NCBI RefSeq assembly: GCF_946478785.1
Contig: NZ_CAMLDD010000018.1
Location: 43,463-107,462 of the forward strand
Reading direction: 5' to 3'
Origin: an uncultured Flavobacterium sp.
Lineage (GTDB): Bacteria > Bacteroidota > Bacteroidia > Flavobacteriales > Flavobacteriaceae
DNA: 64,000 nt
Below are positions 27,299 through 36,360 of the stretch, one piece after another (position 1 is the stretch's first letter; each line of letters starts with the position of its first letter). The position numbers were made by a program, and so were the translations under genes. The notes beneath the pieces were generated by a model that was given only the letters and a program-made list of their open reading frames with translations, was not told where the DNA came from and did not search any database.

Positions 27299-27763
27299 TT
27301 AGCTCCAAAAATCAGCATCTTCATTTTCTATAAAAGCTTCCTTTGAATGTATTTCTTCTATTTTTTTTAATTGTTCTTTTGTGGCTGCTTTTTGAATTTC
27401 AGCAAATAAAACACGCTCTTCAAAACGGATATGAGAGTCTAACTCTTTTTCGATTCTTTTTAAATTTATTTCCAGATCTGAAGTACTTTCAAATAATTCG
27501 TTTAACGTTCTGTGTTCTTTCAAAGCCTGCTCAATGAGCGCGTTATCTGCTTCTAAGATCGTGAAAACGTATTTTTCCTCCAGCTCAAAATGCGTCTTTA
27601 AATAAATTTCATAAAACCAATCGACGTATTTTTTGATGCGCTGCAGGTCAATATTTTTCGCCATTCCAGTTTTAATTTTCCAGCAAAGCAGCAGACCATG
27701 ATGGTGGTCGTGGCTTAAAGGCCTTAATTCCGGAGCTCTTTTGATGGGAGTAGTTGATTTCAT
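27299..27763 (-). CDS. Hemerythrin-domain protein
   Basis: A 154-residue cytoplasmic four-helix bundle with di-iron ligands visible as LSHDHHHGLL, THFELEEKYVF, EHRTL and HIRFEERVLF. Bacteroidota proteins of this kind bind O2 or NO and are often NO-inducible. It is preceded by nrdG (35-base gap) and followed by a lipoprotein. Function as an O2/NO scavenger protecting the oxygen-sensitive ribonucleotide reductase is inferred from context. Confidence 0.88.
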   Translation of the reverse strand: MKSTTPIKRAPELRPLSHDHHHGLLLCWKIKTGMAKNIDLQRIKKYVDWFYEIYLKTHFELEEKYVFTILEADNALIEQALKEHRTLNELFESTSDLEINLKRIEKELDSHIRFEERVLFAEIQKAATKEQLKKIEEIHSKEAFIENEDADFWS

Positions 27764-27798
27764 TTGCTTAAAATTGATTGATTTAAAAAAATAAATTA

Positions 27799-28515
27799 CT
27801 ATCCTCTAAAATGAATTTTAATTTTCTCTGTACCAATATTTTGGTTTTCCAATTCTTTAAAAGAATGCCCAAGTTTTTCTATTGTCGAGGATCCATTAAT
27901 AAAATGCTGAATGTAATAATTTCCTGAATATCCCAAATTTTCCAGAAAAAACACCATTTCCTGAATATCTCTTTTGTTTAATAAATCAGAGTGCACTGTT
28001 GTACGAACTTCAAAAGGTACTGTATGATGAAGCAATAAAAGTAATGATTTTGCAAAGGGAATGAAAAGTTTTGATTGGGTTATCTTTGCAAATTTCGCAG
28101 GCATTGCTTTAAAATCAAGTGCTACATAATTAATGAGTTCTTTTTGAATCAGTTCTTCCAATATATCCGGCCGTGATCCATTGGTGTCAATTTTGATCAA
28201 AAAACCCATTTTTTTGACTTCTGTAATAAACGAAACAGCCTTTTTATGTAACAGACATTCACCTCCGCTAAAAACTACGGCGTCCAATAGATTAACCCTG
28301 CTTTTGAGGAATTGAAGTGCTTTATCAAAAGTAATACGTCCTTTTCCGTATACAATTTCTGGATTATAGCAATACAAACACCGCATATTACAGCCTGAAA
28401 ACCAAAAAATGCAAGCTGATTGGTGCGGATAATCTAATAAAGTAAACGGTGTAATACTGTAAATAGGGGCACTAACATTTTGCTTCATTGAAATGGGTTC
28501 GCTGTTTGTGTTCAC
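27799..28515 (-). CDS. nrdG: Anaerobic ribonucleotide reductase activase NrdG
   Basis: A 238-residue radical SAM protein with the motif CNMRCLYC (Cys-x3-Cys-x2-Cys) and VFSGGECLL. It installs the glycyl radical on NrdD. The start at 28515 or ATG 28488 (MKQNVSAPIY) is possible; the latter overlaps the preceding small glycyl-radical ORF by 17 bases and the former by 44. It is longer than E. coli NrdG and belongs to the Bacteroidota/archaeal type. It sits directly after the split nrdD genes. Confidence 0.93.
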   Translation of the reverse strand: MNTNSEPISMKQNVSAPIYSITPFTLLDYPHQSACIFWFSGCNMRCLYCYNPEIVYGKGRITFDKALQFLKSRVNLLDAVVFSGGECLLHKKAVSFITEVKKMGFLIKIDTNGSRPDILEELIQKELINYVALDFKAMPAKFAKITQSKLFIPFAKSLLLLLHHTVPFEVRTTVHSDLLNKRDIQEMVFFLENLGYSGNYYIQHFINGSSTIEKLGHSFKELENQNIGTEKIKIHFRG

Positions 28516-28636
28516 CTTTTTTTCCGATATTAAAACTTTCTACGGGTCTGTGGTAGCCCATTACTCTTGTGTACACCAGGCATTTGGTGCGAACTTCTTG
28601 ATTTTGTTCTAAAATCGCGTTGGTTGTTAGTTTCAT
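28472..28636 (-). CDS. Separate glycyl-radical segment of class III ribonucleotide reductase, 54 aa
   Basis: A short ORF missed by length cut-offs. It encodes KCLVYTRVMGYHRPVESFN followed by GKKGEHKQR. RVMGY matches the glycyl-radical motif (R-V-x-G-Y) that ends normal NrdD proteins, with Gly27 as the radical site, and the following HRPV...N.GK is also conserved in that tail. The large NrdD subunit just upstream ends before this motif. The ORF is in the same reading frame, 17 sense codons after the nrdD TGA. It has its own ATG after an A-rich leader and overlaps nrdG. I take it as a natural split subunit, similar in idea to GrcA/YfiD for pyruvate formate-lyase. Confidence 0.8.
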   Translation of the reverse strand: MKLTTNAILEQNQEVRTKCLVYTRVMGYHRPVESFNIGKKGEHKQRTHFNEAKC

Positions 28637-28687
28637 ATTTGCTGTTTTTTTAGTTATGAATTGTGTAAAATTTGCGGTGTGGTTTTT

Positions 28688-30793
28688 TCAAATCTCTATA
28701 AGCTTTGTTTTTTCTTCAATGATAATTTCATCGCATTTTGGGCAATATTCATGCTCTCCGTTTAGATAGCCATGAACAGGGCAAACACTAAATACAGGTG
28801 TTACTGTGATGTAAGGCAATTTAAAATTAGTAATCACTTTTTTTACAAAATTTTTGCAAGCTTCAGGTGAGCTTATTCTTTCGCTCATATACAAATGCAA
28901 AACGGTTCCTCCTGTGTATTTGCATTGCAATTGGTCCTGAAGCATCAAAGCTTCAAATGGATCCTGGGTAAAATCTACAGGGATTTGGGAACTATTTGTG
29001 TAGTAAATATTTTTTTCTGCTCCCGCCTGAATAATATCGTCAAAACGTTTTTTATCCTCTTTGGCAAATCGGTATGTCGTTCCTTCTGCCGGAGTGGCTT
29101 CTAAATTATAAAGATTTCCAGTTTCTTCCTGATACTGCTTCATTCTGTCCCGGATGTGTTCCAGAATTTCAGAAGCAAGTTCAATACCAGTTTGAGAAGT
29201 TATGTCGTCTTCATTATGGGTAAAATTCTGTATCATTTCGTTCATTCCGTTTACACCAATAGTTGAAAAGTGATTTCTGAAATGTTGTAAATACCGTTTG
29301 GTGTAGGGATACAATCCACGATCGTACATTCCCTGAATAAAAGTTCTTTTTTTCTCTAAAGTTGATTTGGAAATCAATAAAAGCTTGTCCAATTGTTGAA
29401 ATAAAGCTGCTTTGTTTCCTTTGAATAAATAACCTAAACGAGCCATATTAATAGTTACCACGCCAATACTTCCTGTCATTTCAGCGCTTCCAAAAAGTCC
29501 GTTTCCACGTTTTAGTAGTTCGCGCAAATCGAGTTGCAAACGGCAGCACATACTGCGAACAGCATTGGGCTTGTAGGCATTTTCATTTTCTATTTGATTG
29601 CCATTTTCGTCCAAAACATATTGGCTTCCAATGAAATTTTGAAAATAAGAAGAACCAATTTTCGCTGTGTTTTCAAAAAGCAGGTTTGTGTTCTCTCCAT
29701 CCCAGTCAAATTCTTCGGTAATATTAACCGTTGGAATAGGGAAGGTAAAGGGCTGCCCATTGGCATCACCTTCTGTCATTACGGTATAATACGCTTTATT
29801 GATTAGATTCATTTCTTTTTGAAAATGCTCGTATCGTAAATTAGTAACTTCAGAAACTCCTCTGCTTTTAGCCCTTGTCAATAGGTCTGTACTATTGTTC
29901 TTTTCAAAAATATGACAATCATTTTTAGTCGGAATTTGTGCTTTTAAATCGTCAGGAACAACCCAGTCTAAAGTGATATTAGTAAAGGGAGATTGTCCCC
30001 AGCGTGCGGGAACATTCAGGTTGTACACAAAACTTCGTACCGCTTTTAAAACGTCATCATAAAGGAGATCGTCTTTGAATACATAAGGAGCCAAATAGGT
30101 GTCAAAAGAACTAAAGGCTTGTGCACCTGCCCATTCGCTTTGCAAAATCCCCAGAAAATTTGCCATCTGTCCTAAAGCTTCCCTAAAATGAGATGGCGGT
30201 TTGCTTTCCACCCGGCCTCTGACTCCATTGAAACCTTCATTTAACAATACACGCAAACTCCAACCCGCACAATAGCCCGTGAGGCAATCCAAATCGTGAA
30301 TGTGAATATCACCATTGCGGTGTGCATAGCCTTCTTCTTTAGAATACACTTTATCCAGCCAATAATTTGCGATAACTTTTCCTGCTACATTGCTAACCAA
30401 TCCTGCGTTCGAATAAGAGGTGTTGGCGTTGGCGTTGATCCGCCAATCTGTTTGTTGTATGTATTCTTCAATCGTTTGGGTGCTGTCGACATAAGTTGTA
30501 TCATCATTCAATCCTTCAAGATGTTCGCGTTGCAGCTTTCTGGTGTGTCGGTATAGCATAAAGGAGCGCATGGCATCAAAATGGTTTTTATCGAATAATT
30601 TTTTTTCGATTACATCCTGAATGTCTTCAACAGACCATACTTCTTTGTTTTCGAGTTGTATAGCCACACTTTCAAAAACACTTTCATCAACAGCTATAGA
30701 GACACTCTGAAAAGTTTTTTCAATTGCATCTTTGATCTTATAACTTTCAAATGGCTGATACTTTCCATTTCTTTTGATGACATAATTTTCCAT
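28688..30793 (-). CDS. nrdD: Anaerobic (class III) ribonucleoside-triphosphate reductase NrdD, lacking the glycyl-radical tail
   Basis: A 701-residue protein that reduces ribonucleotides to deoxyribonucleotides without oxygen. It has an N-terminal ATP-cone (KRNGKYQPFESYKIKDAIEK), the catalytic barrel with GDIHIHDLDCLTGYCAGW, and the C-terminal zinc site (CPVH at 671-674 and CPKC at 684-687). It stops at residue 701 with KTKLIEI and TGA, before the R-V-x-G-Y glycyl-radical motif, which is on the next small ORF. It lies 33 bases after ric copy 2 and is probably cotranscribed from the Fnr-like promoter at 31731. Confidence 0.93.
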   Translation of the reverse strand: MENYVIKRNGKYQPFESYKIKDAIEKTFQSVSIAVDESVFESVAIQLENKEVWSVEDIQDVIEKKLFDKNHFDAMRSFMLYRHTRKLQREHLEGLNDDTTYVDSTQTIEEYIQQTDWRINANANTSYSNAGLVSNVAGKVIANYWLDKVYSKEEGYAHRNGDIHIHDLDCLTGYCAGWSLRVLLNEGFNGVRGRVESKPPSHFREALGQMANFLGILQSEWAGAQAFSSFDTYLAPYVFKDDLLYDDVLKAVRSFVYNLNVPARWGQSPFTNITLDWVVPDDLKAQIPTKNDCHIFEKNNSTDLLTRAKSRGVSEVTNLRYEHFQKEMNLINKAYYTVMTEGDANGQPFTFPIPTVNITEEFDWDGENTNLLFENTAKIGSSYFQNFIGSQYVLDENGNQIENENAYKPNAVRSMCCRLQLDLRELLKRGNGLFGSAEMTGSIGVVTINMARLGYLFKGNKAALFQQLDKLLLISKSTLEKKRTFIQGMYDRGLYPYTKRYLQHFRNHFSTIGVNGMNEMIQNFTHNEDDITSQTGIELASEILEHIRDRMKQYQEETGNLYNLEATPAEGTTYRFAKEDKKRFDDIIQAGAEKNIYYTNSSQIPVDFTQDPFEALMLQDQLQCKYTGGTVLHLYMSERISSPEACKNFVKKVITNFKLPYITVTPVFSVCPVHGYLNGEHEYCPKCDEIIIEEKTKLIEI

Positions 30794-30826
30794 AGTTGTT
30801 GGTTCTTAGTGATTGAAAGCTACTTA

Positions 30827-31555
30827 TTATTGAGCTGTAAAGTCTTTTTCAAGTTTGGCAGCTTTTGGAAATAAAATATTATTCTCCAAATGAATGTGTT
30901 TATGCAAATCCTGCTCAAATTCTTCTAGCATTGCAAACGTAACTTTATAAGTATTACAGCCATCGGCTGGCGGTGTATAATTGTTAGTTAATTCTGCTAT
31001 TTTTCTAAAACGGACACCTTCGGCGTCGTGCTCGTGCATCATCATAGCAATTGGATTTTGAATTGTTTCAAAATGAGGCAGCTCAATTAATTCATCAGAT
31101 AGAGTAGCATGAACCATTTTTTTTATAAATGGGAACAAAATCAGCTCTTCTTTTTTCATATGTTGTGCCAATTCTCCTGCGCAGCCTTTAAAAAGCTCAT
31201 TTATTAATAATAGTTCAGGATGTTTTGCGCCATGCACTCTGCTGAGCTTATCTAAAAACTGCAGCAGTATTGGTGTTTTTTCTGATACATATCTGTGATG
31301 CTTTTTTTCAATATAATCAGCCAATAAATCAATCGGCCAGGCATTGTAATCAATTCCTGAATCGCTTTTTGATGATAGAACTGTTTCAATTTCCTGTAAT
31401 AAAACATCTGCAGTCACTGCTTTTTTCTGGCAGGCTTCTTCAATGCTTCTGTTTCCGTTACAGCAAAAATCTATTCCGTATTTTGAGAACAAGGCTGCTG
31501 TTCTAAAATCTTTTGCCACGTATTCTCCGATTGTAATTTGTTCTAAAGTTTCCAT
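30827..31555 (-). CDS. ric: RIC-type iron-sulfur cluster repair di-iron protein, copy 2
   Basis: A 242-residue paralogue of the protein at 4240. The vicinal cysteines of DUF542 are complete (Cys31-Cys32 in FCCNGN), followed by the conserved EACQKK. The hemerythrin-like ligands are in KKHHRYVSEKTP, EHDAEGVRF and LHKHIHLENNILFP. It leads the long minus-strand run of ribonucleotide reductase, hemerythrin and Rrf2 genes, and is divergent from nirK. An Fnr-like site upstream fits induction under NO-producing conditions. This copy, with the full motif, is likely the main repair enzyme. Confidence 0.95.
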   Translation of the reverse strand: METLEQITIGEYVAKDFRTAALFSKYGIDFCCNGNRSIEEACQKKAVTADVLLQEIETVLSSKSDSGIDYNAWPIDLLADYIEKKHHRYVSEKTPILLQFLDKLSRVHGAKHPELLLINELFKGCAGELAQHMKKEELILFPFIKKMVHATLSDELIELPHFETIQNPIAMMMHEHDAEGVRFRKIAELTNNYTPPADGCNTYKVTFAMLEEFEQDLHKHIHLENNILFPKAAKLEKDFTAQ

Positions 31556-31699
31556 AATTTTTATTTAGATTATAATTTGTAAATGATTAAACGATGATGA
31601 TCTTAATAAAAGAGTATTTTGTCTTTTAATTAAACACACTTCATCATTTATTTTGTTATCCAGTTGTCTTATTATTATTTAATGTATTATTTGATATTG

Positions 31700-31742
31700 T
31701 AAAATTCGTATAATTATAAAATGCAGAATATGATTTAAATCA
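31700..31742 (-). promoter_or_regulatory. Fnr-like operator and promoter of ric-nrd operon
   Basis: Perfect palindrome TGATttaaATCA at 31731-31742. On the minus strand GAATTTTA (31707-31700) begins 29.5 bp from its centre. The ric start is at 31555, so the leader would be about 140 bases. Confidence 0.65.
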
Positions 31743-31858
31743 TAAGACTGCATTTTTTTAAATATTTTTTTAAAGTGACCGTAACCATTTTTATTTTTAA
31801 AGGAAAATAGTCAGCTGTAAATATCTTTTCTTTTGGAGTTTTTTAAAAATAGTGAATA

Positions 31859-31901
31859 TGACAAATATCATAATAAAGGATATTTTTATCCTTTATTTTT
31901 A
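31859..31901 (+). promoter_or_regulatory. Fnr-like operator and promoter of nirK
   Basis: ATGAC-aaat-ATCAT around 31859-31870, one arm mismatch. The -7 box TATTTTTA at 31894-31901 begins 29.5 bp from the centre. The nirK ATG is at 31928. The 372-base region to ric therefore holds two separate, divergent operators. Confidence 0.7.
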
Positions 31902-31927
31902 CACTATAAATTTCAAACCAAAATAAT

Positions 31928-33412
31928 ATGAAAACCAGTGTTAAATTAAACAGACAAATAAGGGGGTTTTTTATAATGTTGCTTGTTTTAGTCGGATTTT
32001 TTTCTTGCAAAAGAGGAAGCGATGAAGCAAAAAATTATCAAAATATTGAGGCCAAAGGGCAGCAAACTGCCGAACTCACGGCGCCTCCGTTTGTTCCGAA
32101 AGCAGTAGGAGACCGTGAAGCTACAAAATTAGTGGTCAATATGGAAATTAAGGAAATTGAAGGAGAAATGGTAGATGGTGTAAAATATACTTATTGGACT
32201 TTTGGGGGTTCTGTTCCCGGAAGTTTTATCAGAACCAGAGTGGGTGATGAAGTAGAATTTCACCTAAAAAACCATCCGGATAACAAAATGCCTCACAATA
32301 TTGATTTACACGCGGTAACCGGACCAGGAGGAGGAGCAACCTCATCGTTGGTTGCCCCAGGTCACGAAAAAGTGTTTAGTTTCAAAACCTTAAATCCCGG
32401 TTTATACGTGTATCATTGTGCTACAGCACCAGTTGGAATGCATATTGCTAACGGAATGTATGGGTTGATTTTGGTTGAACCAGAAGGAGGCTTGCCACCA
32501 GTTGATAAAGAATATTACATCATGCAAGGTGATTTTTACACCAAGGGCAGTTATGGGGAACAAGGTTCTCAACCTTTTGATATGGATAAAGCCATTAAGG
32601 AACAAGCTGATTATGTGGTCTTCAATGGGAAAGTTGGAGCTCTCGCCGGAGATAAGTCTTTAACGGCCAAAGTTGGTGAAACTGTCCGTATTTATATGGG
32701 GAATGGAGGTCCTAATTTGGTGTCATCTTTCCATGTTATTGGAGAAATTTTCGACAAAGTGCATATTGAAGGAGGGGATATGATCAACGAAAACGTACAA
32801 ACTACCTTAATACCTGCAGGTGGTTCGGCCATTGTGGAGTTTAAAGTAGATGTTCCGGGAACTTTTATACTGGTAGACCACTCGATTTTTAGAGCCTTTA
32901 ATAAAGGAGCACTTGGAATGCTGAAAGTTGAAGGCGAGGAAAATAAAAAATTGTATTCTGGAACCATACAAGATGGAATATATTTACCAGAAGGTGGGAC
33001 AATTCAAGGTATGCCAAAAGGCAAAGCAGTTCCTAAAACTACTGTTGCAAAAACTGTTCCTGAACAAATTAAAGCCGGTAAAGAATTATTTGACCGTACC
33101 TGTTATGCCTGTCACCAATCTGAAGGGCAAGGTATTCCGAATGCTTTTCCTCCATTGGCAAAATCAGATTACCTGAATGCGAATCCAGATAGAGCTATTG
33201 GCGCGGTATTGCACGGATTAAGTGGAGAGATCACCGTTAATGGCAAGAAATTCAATAACGTGATGACCAGTCAGAACCTAACCGACGAGCAAGCTGCTGA
33301 TGTTCTGACATACATATACAACAGTTGGGGCAATAATAAAACAGTAATAACTCCGGCAAAAGTAAAAGCTGTTAGAGCCAAACCTGCTCCAAAAGTAGCC
33401 CAGGAACATTAG
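31928..33412 (+). CDS. nirK: Copper nitrite reductase NirK fused to cytochrome c
   Basis: A 494-residue lipoprotein (lipobox FFSC, Cys27) reducing nitrite to NO in the periplasm. Type 1 copper ligands are His123, Cys164, His172 and Met177; type 2 ligands are His128 and His163, plus a His in [10 protein letters not shown] and [10 protein letters not shown]; catalytic Asp126 is in the DLHAV motif. The spacing matches well-studied NirK proteins. A C-terminal cytochrome c domain with CYACH (Cys392) follows a Pro/Lys linker, a known extended NirK type that can take electrons directly. It is first in an operon with nirV, sco and a porin. Confidence 0.97.
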   Translation: MKTSVKLNRQIRGFFIMLLVLVGFFSCKRGSDEAKNYQNIEAKGQQTAELTAPPFVPKAVGDREATKLVVNMEIKEIEGEMVDGVKYTYWTFGGSVPGSFIRTRVGDEVEFHLKNHPDNKMPHNIDLHAVTGPGGGATSSLVAPGHEKVFSFKTLNPGLYVYHCATAPVGMHIANGMYGLILVEPEGGLPPVDKEYYIMQGDFYTKGSYGEQGSQPFDMDKAIKEQADYVVFNGKVGALAGDKSLTAKVGETVRIYMGNGGPNLVSSFHVIGEIFDKVHIEGGDMINENVQTTLIPAGGSAIVEFKVDVPGTFILVDHSIFRAFNKGALGMLKVEGEENKKLYSGTIQDGIYLPEGGTIQGMPKGKAVPKTTVAKTVPEQIKAGKELFDRTCYACHQSEGQGIPNAFPPLAKSDYLNANPDRAIGAVLHGLSGEITVNGKKFNNVMTSQNLTDEQAADVLTYIYNSWGNNKTVITPAKVKAVRAKPAPKVAQEH

Positions 33413-33434
33413 AATAAATCAAAAAAAGTAACAG

Positions 33435-34205
33435 ATGGCAGTATTTAAAACAATATCAATCCTATTTATATTCTGTGTAAGTTCTCTTTTTGCTCAAGAA
33501 GAAAAAATGGCATCCATAAAAGGCGGCAGTTTTGTTCCCCTTTATGGTGCTACTTCTGAAAAACCGGTCAAAATACCTTCTTTTACTATTGATGTGTATC
33601 CAGTTACCAATATACAATTTCTTGCTTTTATCAAAAAATACCCAGAGTATAGTCGTTCTAAAATCAAAGGTATTTTTGCAGATAAAAGTTATCTGGCACA
33701 ATGGACAAGTGATTTCGATTATGGTTTAAAGAATTTAAACAATGCCCCGGTTACCAATGTTTCCTGGTTTGCTGCCAAAAAATATTGCGAATGTCAAGGC
33801 AAAAGACTGCCAACAATGGACGAATGGGAATATGTAGCCATGGCCGATGAAAAACGTATTGATGCCCGTTCTAAAAAAGAATTCAATAAATACATTTTGT
33901 CGTGGTATGAGAAGCCAAAAACCTATTTAAACCCTGTAGGTCAAACCTTCAGGAATTACTGGGGGGTTTATGACATGCACGGTTTGGTGTGGGAATGGAC
34001 AGGCGATTTCAATAGTATCTTTCTGTCAGGGGAGTCCCGAAAAGATAAAGCTACAGATAAGAATCTTTTTTGCGGCAGCGGATCCGTAAATGCCACCGAT
34101 TTAATGGATTATGCGGCTTTTATGCGCTATGCTTTCAGAAGCAGCCTGAAAGCAAATTATACCACCAAAAACTTAGGTTTTCGCTGTGCCAAAGATTTAA
34201 AATAG
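33435..34205 (+). CDS. nirV: NirV-like formylglycine-generating-enzyme family protein
   Basis: A 256-residue exported protein (signal VSSLFAQEE) of the SUMF1/FGE-sulfatase fold, with KIPSFTIDVYPVTNIQFLAF, VSWFAAKKYCECQGKRLPTMDEWEY and a C-terminal LGFRCAKDL. A gene of this fold next to nirK is called nirV in several denitrifiers; its biochemical role is not established. The copper-binding cysteines of true FGE are not clearly present. It is 22 bases after nirK. Confidence 0.88.
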   Translation: MAVFKTISILFIFCVSSLFAQEEKMASIKGGSFVPLYGATSEKPVKIPSFTIDVYPVTNIQFLAFIKKYPEYSRSKIKGIFADKSYLAQWTSDFDYGLKNLNNAPVTNVSWFAAKKYCECQGKRLPTMDEWEYVAMADEKRIDARSKKEFNKYILSWYEKPKTYLNPVGQTFRNYWGVYDMHGLVWEWTGDFNSIFLSGESRKDKATDKNLFCGSGSVNATDLMDYAAFMRYAFRSSLKANYTTKNLGFRCAKDLK

Positions 34206-34229
34206 GTTCTAAACTATTTATATAAAAAA

Positions 34230-34817
34230 ATGAAAAAACTGTTCCTGGGATTAACATTAGTCCTTTTAGTTTTACAGGGATGTAATACTAATAAAAAATC
34301 CGAAGATAAACCGATTTCAGATTTATCCATATACAATCTGCCTTCAAAATGGACCAATCAAAATGGGCAAAATCTTGAAATGAAGGATTTAAAAGGCAAA
34401 GTGCTCGTTATGGTAATGATTTATACTTCCTGCAAGGCAGCTTGTCCCAGATTAGTGGCCGATATGCGAAATATAGAATCTCGTTTGTCTGAGAACATCA
34501 AACCCGATGTAAAGTTCCTATTGGTAAGCATAGATCCGGAAGTTGATACTCCGGCACGATTAAAAGAATTTGCTATTGCTAATAAAATGGATGGAGGACA
34601 ATGGGATTTTTTGAGATCCACAGAAGAAAATACCCGAGAGTTTGCAGCGGTTTTGGCAGTCAACTACAAGAAAATTGCTCCTTTAGATTTTTCGCATTCA
34701 AACATAATAAGTGTTTTTAATGCCGAAGGGGAATTAACATTTCAGCAAGAAGGTTTGGGTGTAAATTCTGAGGCAACGATTAAAAAAATTACTGAAGAAG
34801 CTGAAAAGATAGAGTAA
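34230..34817 (+). CDS. SCO1/SenC family copper chaperone
   Basis: A 195-residue lipoprotein (lipobox LQGC) with a thioredoxin fold. The Cu(I) ligands Cys-x3-Cys are in YTSCKAACPRLV and the distal His is in DFSHSNIISVF. SCO proteins build copper sites such as CuA of oxidases and NosZ; here the position after nirK-nirV suggests supply to NirK or NosZ. SVDPEVDTPARLKEFA-type conserved segment is intact (it reads SIDPEVDTP). Confidence 0.92.
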   Translation: MKKLFLGLTLVLLVLQGCNTNKKSEDKPISDLSIYNLPSKWTNQNGQNLEMKDLKGKVLVMVMIYTSCKAACPRLVADMRNIESRLSENIKPDVKFLLVSIDPEVDTPARLKEFAIANKMDGGQWDFLRSTEENTREFAAVLAVNYKKIAPLDFSHSNIISVFNAEGELTFQQEGLGVNSEATIKKITEEAEKIE

Positions 34818-34840
34818 ACTTATTCCTTAAAACTTACAAA

Positions 34841-36118
34841 ATGAAAATCTTGAAAATTATTGTTATAACACTTTTACCAGTGTTCAGCAGTATTGCTTTT
34901 GCTCAGGAACTGGATGCAAATTTACAGATCAGACCTCGTTATGAGTTTAGAAATGGCTATAAAGCCCCAATTCCTTATGGAGAAACGGCAGCTCAATTTG
35001 TTTCATCCAGAACTCGTTTGAATCTGAACTTCAGGCAAGATCAATTTATTACCAGACTTAGTATGCAAAATGTTCGTGTTTGGGGAGATGTGCCCACAAA
35101 TACCAAATCAGATGTAAACGGGATTCAGTTATATGAAGCCTGGGTGCAATATAACTTTAGTGAAAAATGGAGTGCGCGTTTAGGCCGTCAGGTGATTTCG
35201 TATGACAATCAACGCATTTTTGGTGAAGTCGATTGGGCACAACAAGCGCAAAGTCACGATGCTGCGATAACAACTTTTAAAAGTAACAAAAACCATCTGG
35301 ATGTAGCGATTGCATATAATGCAAATGCTGAAACCGAACTTGCAACACCTTATAACGTGCTAAATTACAAATCGATGCAATATGCTTGGTACCATACTGA
35401 GTTATTGAAAATAAATATGAGTTTCTTGTTTTTAAATACAGGTTATGAAAATAAATTAAAAGATCCAGTTCCAACACCAACACCCAAATTGAAGGTAGAT
35501 TACATGCAGACTTTTGGGACGTATTGGAAAACCAAAGGGAAATCCTGGGACGGCGATTTATGGTTTTATGGACAAACAGGAAAAAATGCAACTAATACAG
35601 TAAATGCTTTTGACGTAGCTCTTAATTTTAATTATAACCTGACCGATAAGTTTAAAGCTGGTTTCGGATGCGAATATCTCTCCGGAAAGAGCCAGGAAAA
35701 TACTAGTTCAGCAATAAAATCCTTTCATCCTGTTTTTGGAACCAATCATGCCTTTAATGGTTATATGGATTATTTCTATGTGGGAAATCATAAAAATTCG
35801 GTTGGTTTAAAGGATGCTTTTTTGAAATTTGCATACAATGTCAACAAATGGCAATTTGCGTTATTTCCCCATGTTTTTAATACTGCGAATACCGTTTTGG
35901 ATGCTAATGGAAATGAAATGAAGAACTATCTTGGTACGGAAATCGATTTTACATCTGGCTATTCAGCGCATAAATTTGTGAATGTAACGGGAGGTTATTC
36001 CCAAATGTTTGCTACCGATACCATGCAAAGATTGAAAGATGGCCACGTTAATCACGTTAACAATTGGGCGTGGGTAATGATTAATGTAAATCCTCAGATT
36101 TTTTCACATAAAAAATAA
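34841..36118 (+). CDS. Outer-membrane porin, alginate-export (AlgE) family
   Basis: A 425-residue protein with signal peptide (AFAQE) and beta-barrel composition. The N-terminal LDANLQIRPRYEFRNGYK and LGRQVISYDNQRIFGEVDW are typical of the alginate-export porin family found beside nirK in Bacteroidota. It may allow nitrate or nitrite through the outer membrane. It is 23 bases after the sco gene and ends the nirK operon. No clear terminator hairpin follows. Confidence 0.85.
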   Translation: MKILKIIVITLLPVFSSIAFAQELDANLQIRPRYEFRNGYKAPIPYGETAAQFVSSRTRLNLNFRQDQFITRLSMQNVRVWGDVPTNTKSDVNGIQLYEAWVQYNFSEKWSARLGRQVISYDNQRIFGEVDWAQQAQSHDAAITTFKSNKNHLDVAIAYNANAETELATPYNVLNYKSMQYAWYHTELLKINMSFLFLNTGYENKLKDPVPTPTPKLKVDYMQTFGTYWKTKGKSWDGDLWFYGQTGKNATNTVNAFDVALNFNYNLTDKFKAGFGCEYLSGKSQENTSSAIKSFHPVFGTNHAFNGYMDYFYVGNHKNSVGLKDAFLKFAYNVNKWQFALFPHVFNTANTVLDANGNEMKNYLGTEIDFTSGYSAHKFVNVTGGYSQMFATDTMQRLKDGHVNHVNNWAWVMINVNPQIFSHKK

Positions 36119-36294
36119 TTTTTAATTCACTTGAAAGCTGTCTAAAATACTATATTCTAGAAAGTTTTGCATAGCCCCAATGACTGATTGCATCAGTATT
36201 TGTTTTTTTTCATTTTGTGAAATACTGGCTTTTATAGCTTATTTTTATTAATTTCATCTTCATTTTCTGGTTATTTTGACTTGAAAACAATAAA

Positions 36295-36337
36295 TGATTT
36301 ATATCATGTTTTAGGATTACGGACTATTCTATCTTTG
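36295..36337 (+). promoter_or_regulatory. Fnr-like operator and promoter of narK
   Basis: AATGAT-ttat-ATCATg with core TGATttatATCA at 36295-36306. A perfect TAnnTTTG box, TATCTTTG, lies at 36330-36337; its first base is 29.5 bp from the palindrome centre. The predicted start near 36343 puts the operator centre at about -42. narK begins at 36361. Confidence 0.8.
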
Positions 36338-36360
36338 TTTAAGAATTAATTAAAGTAAGT

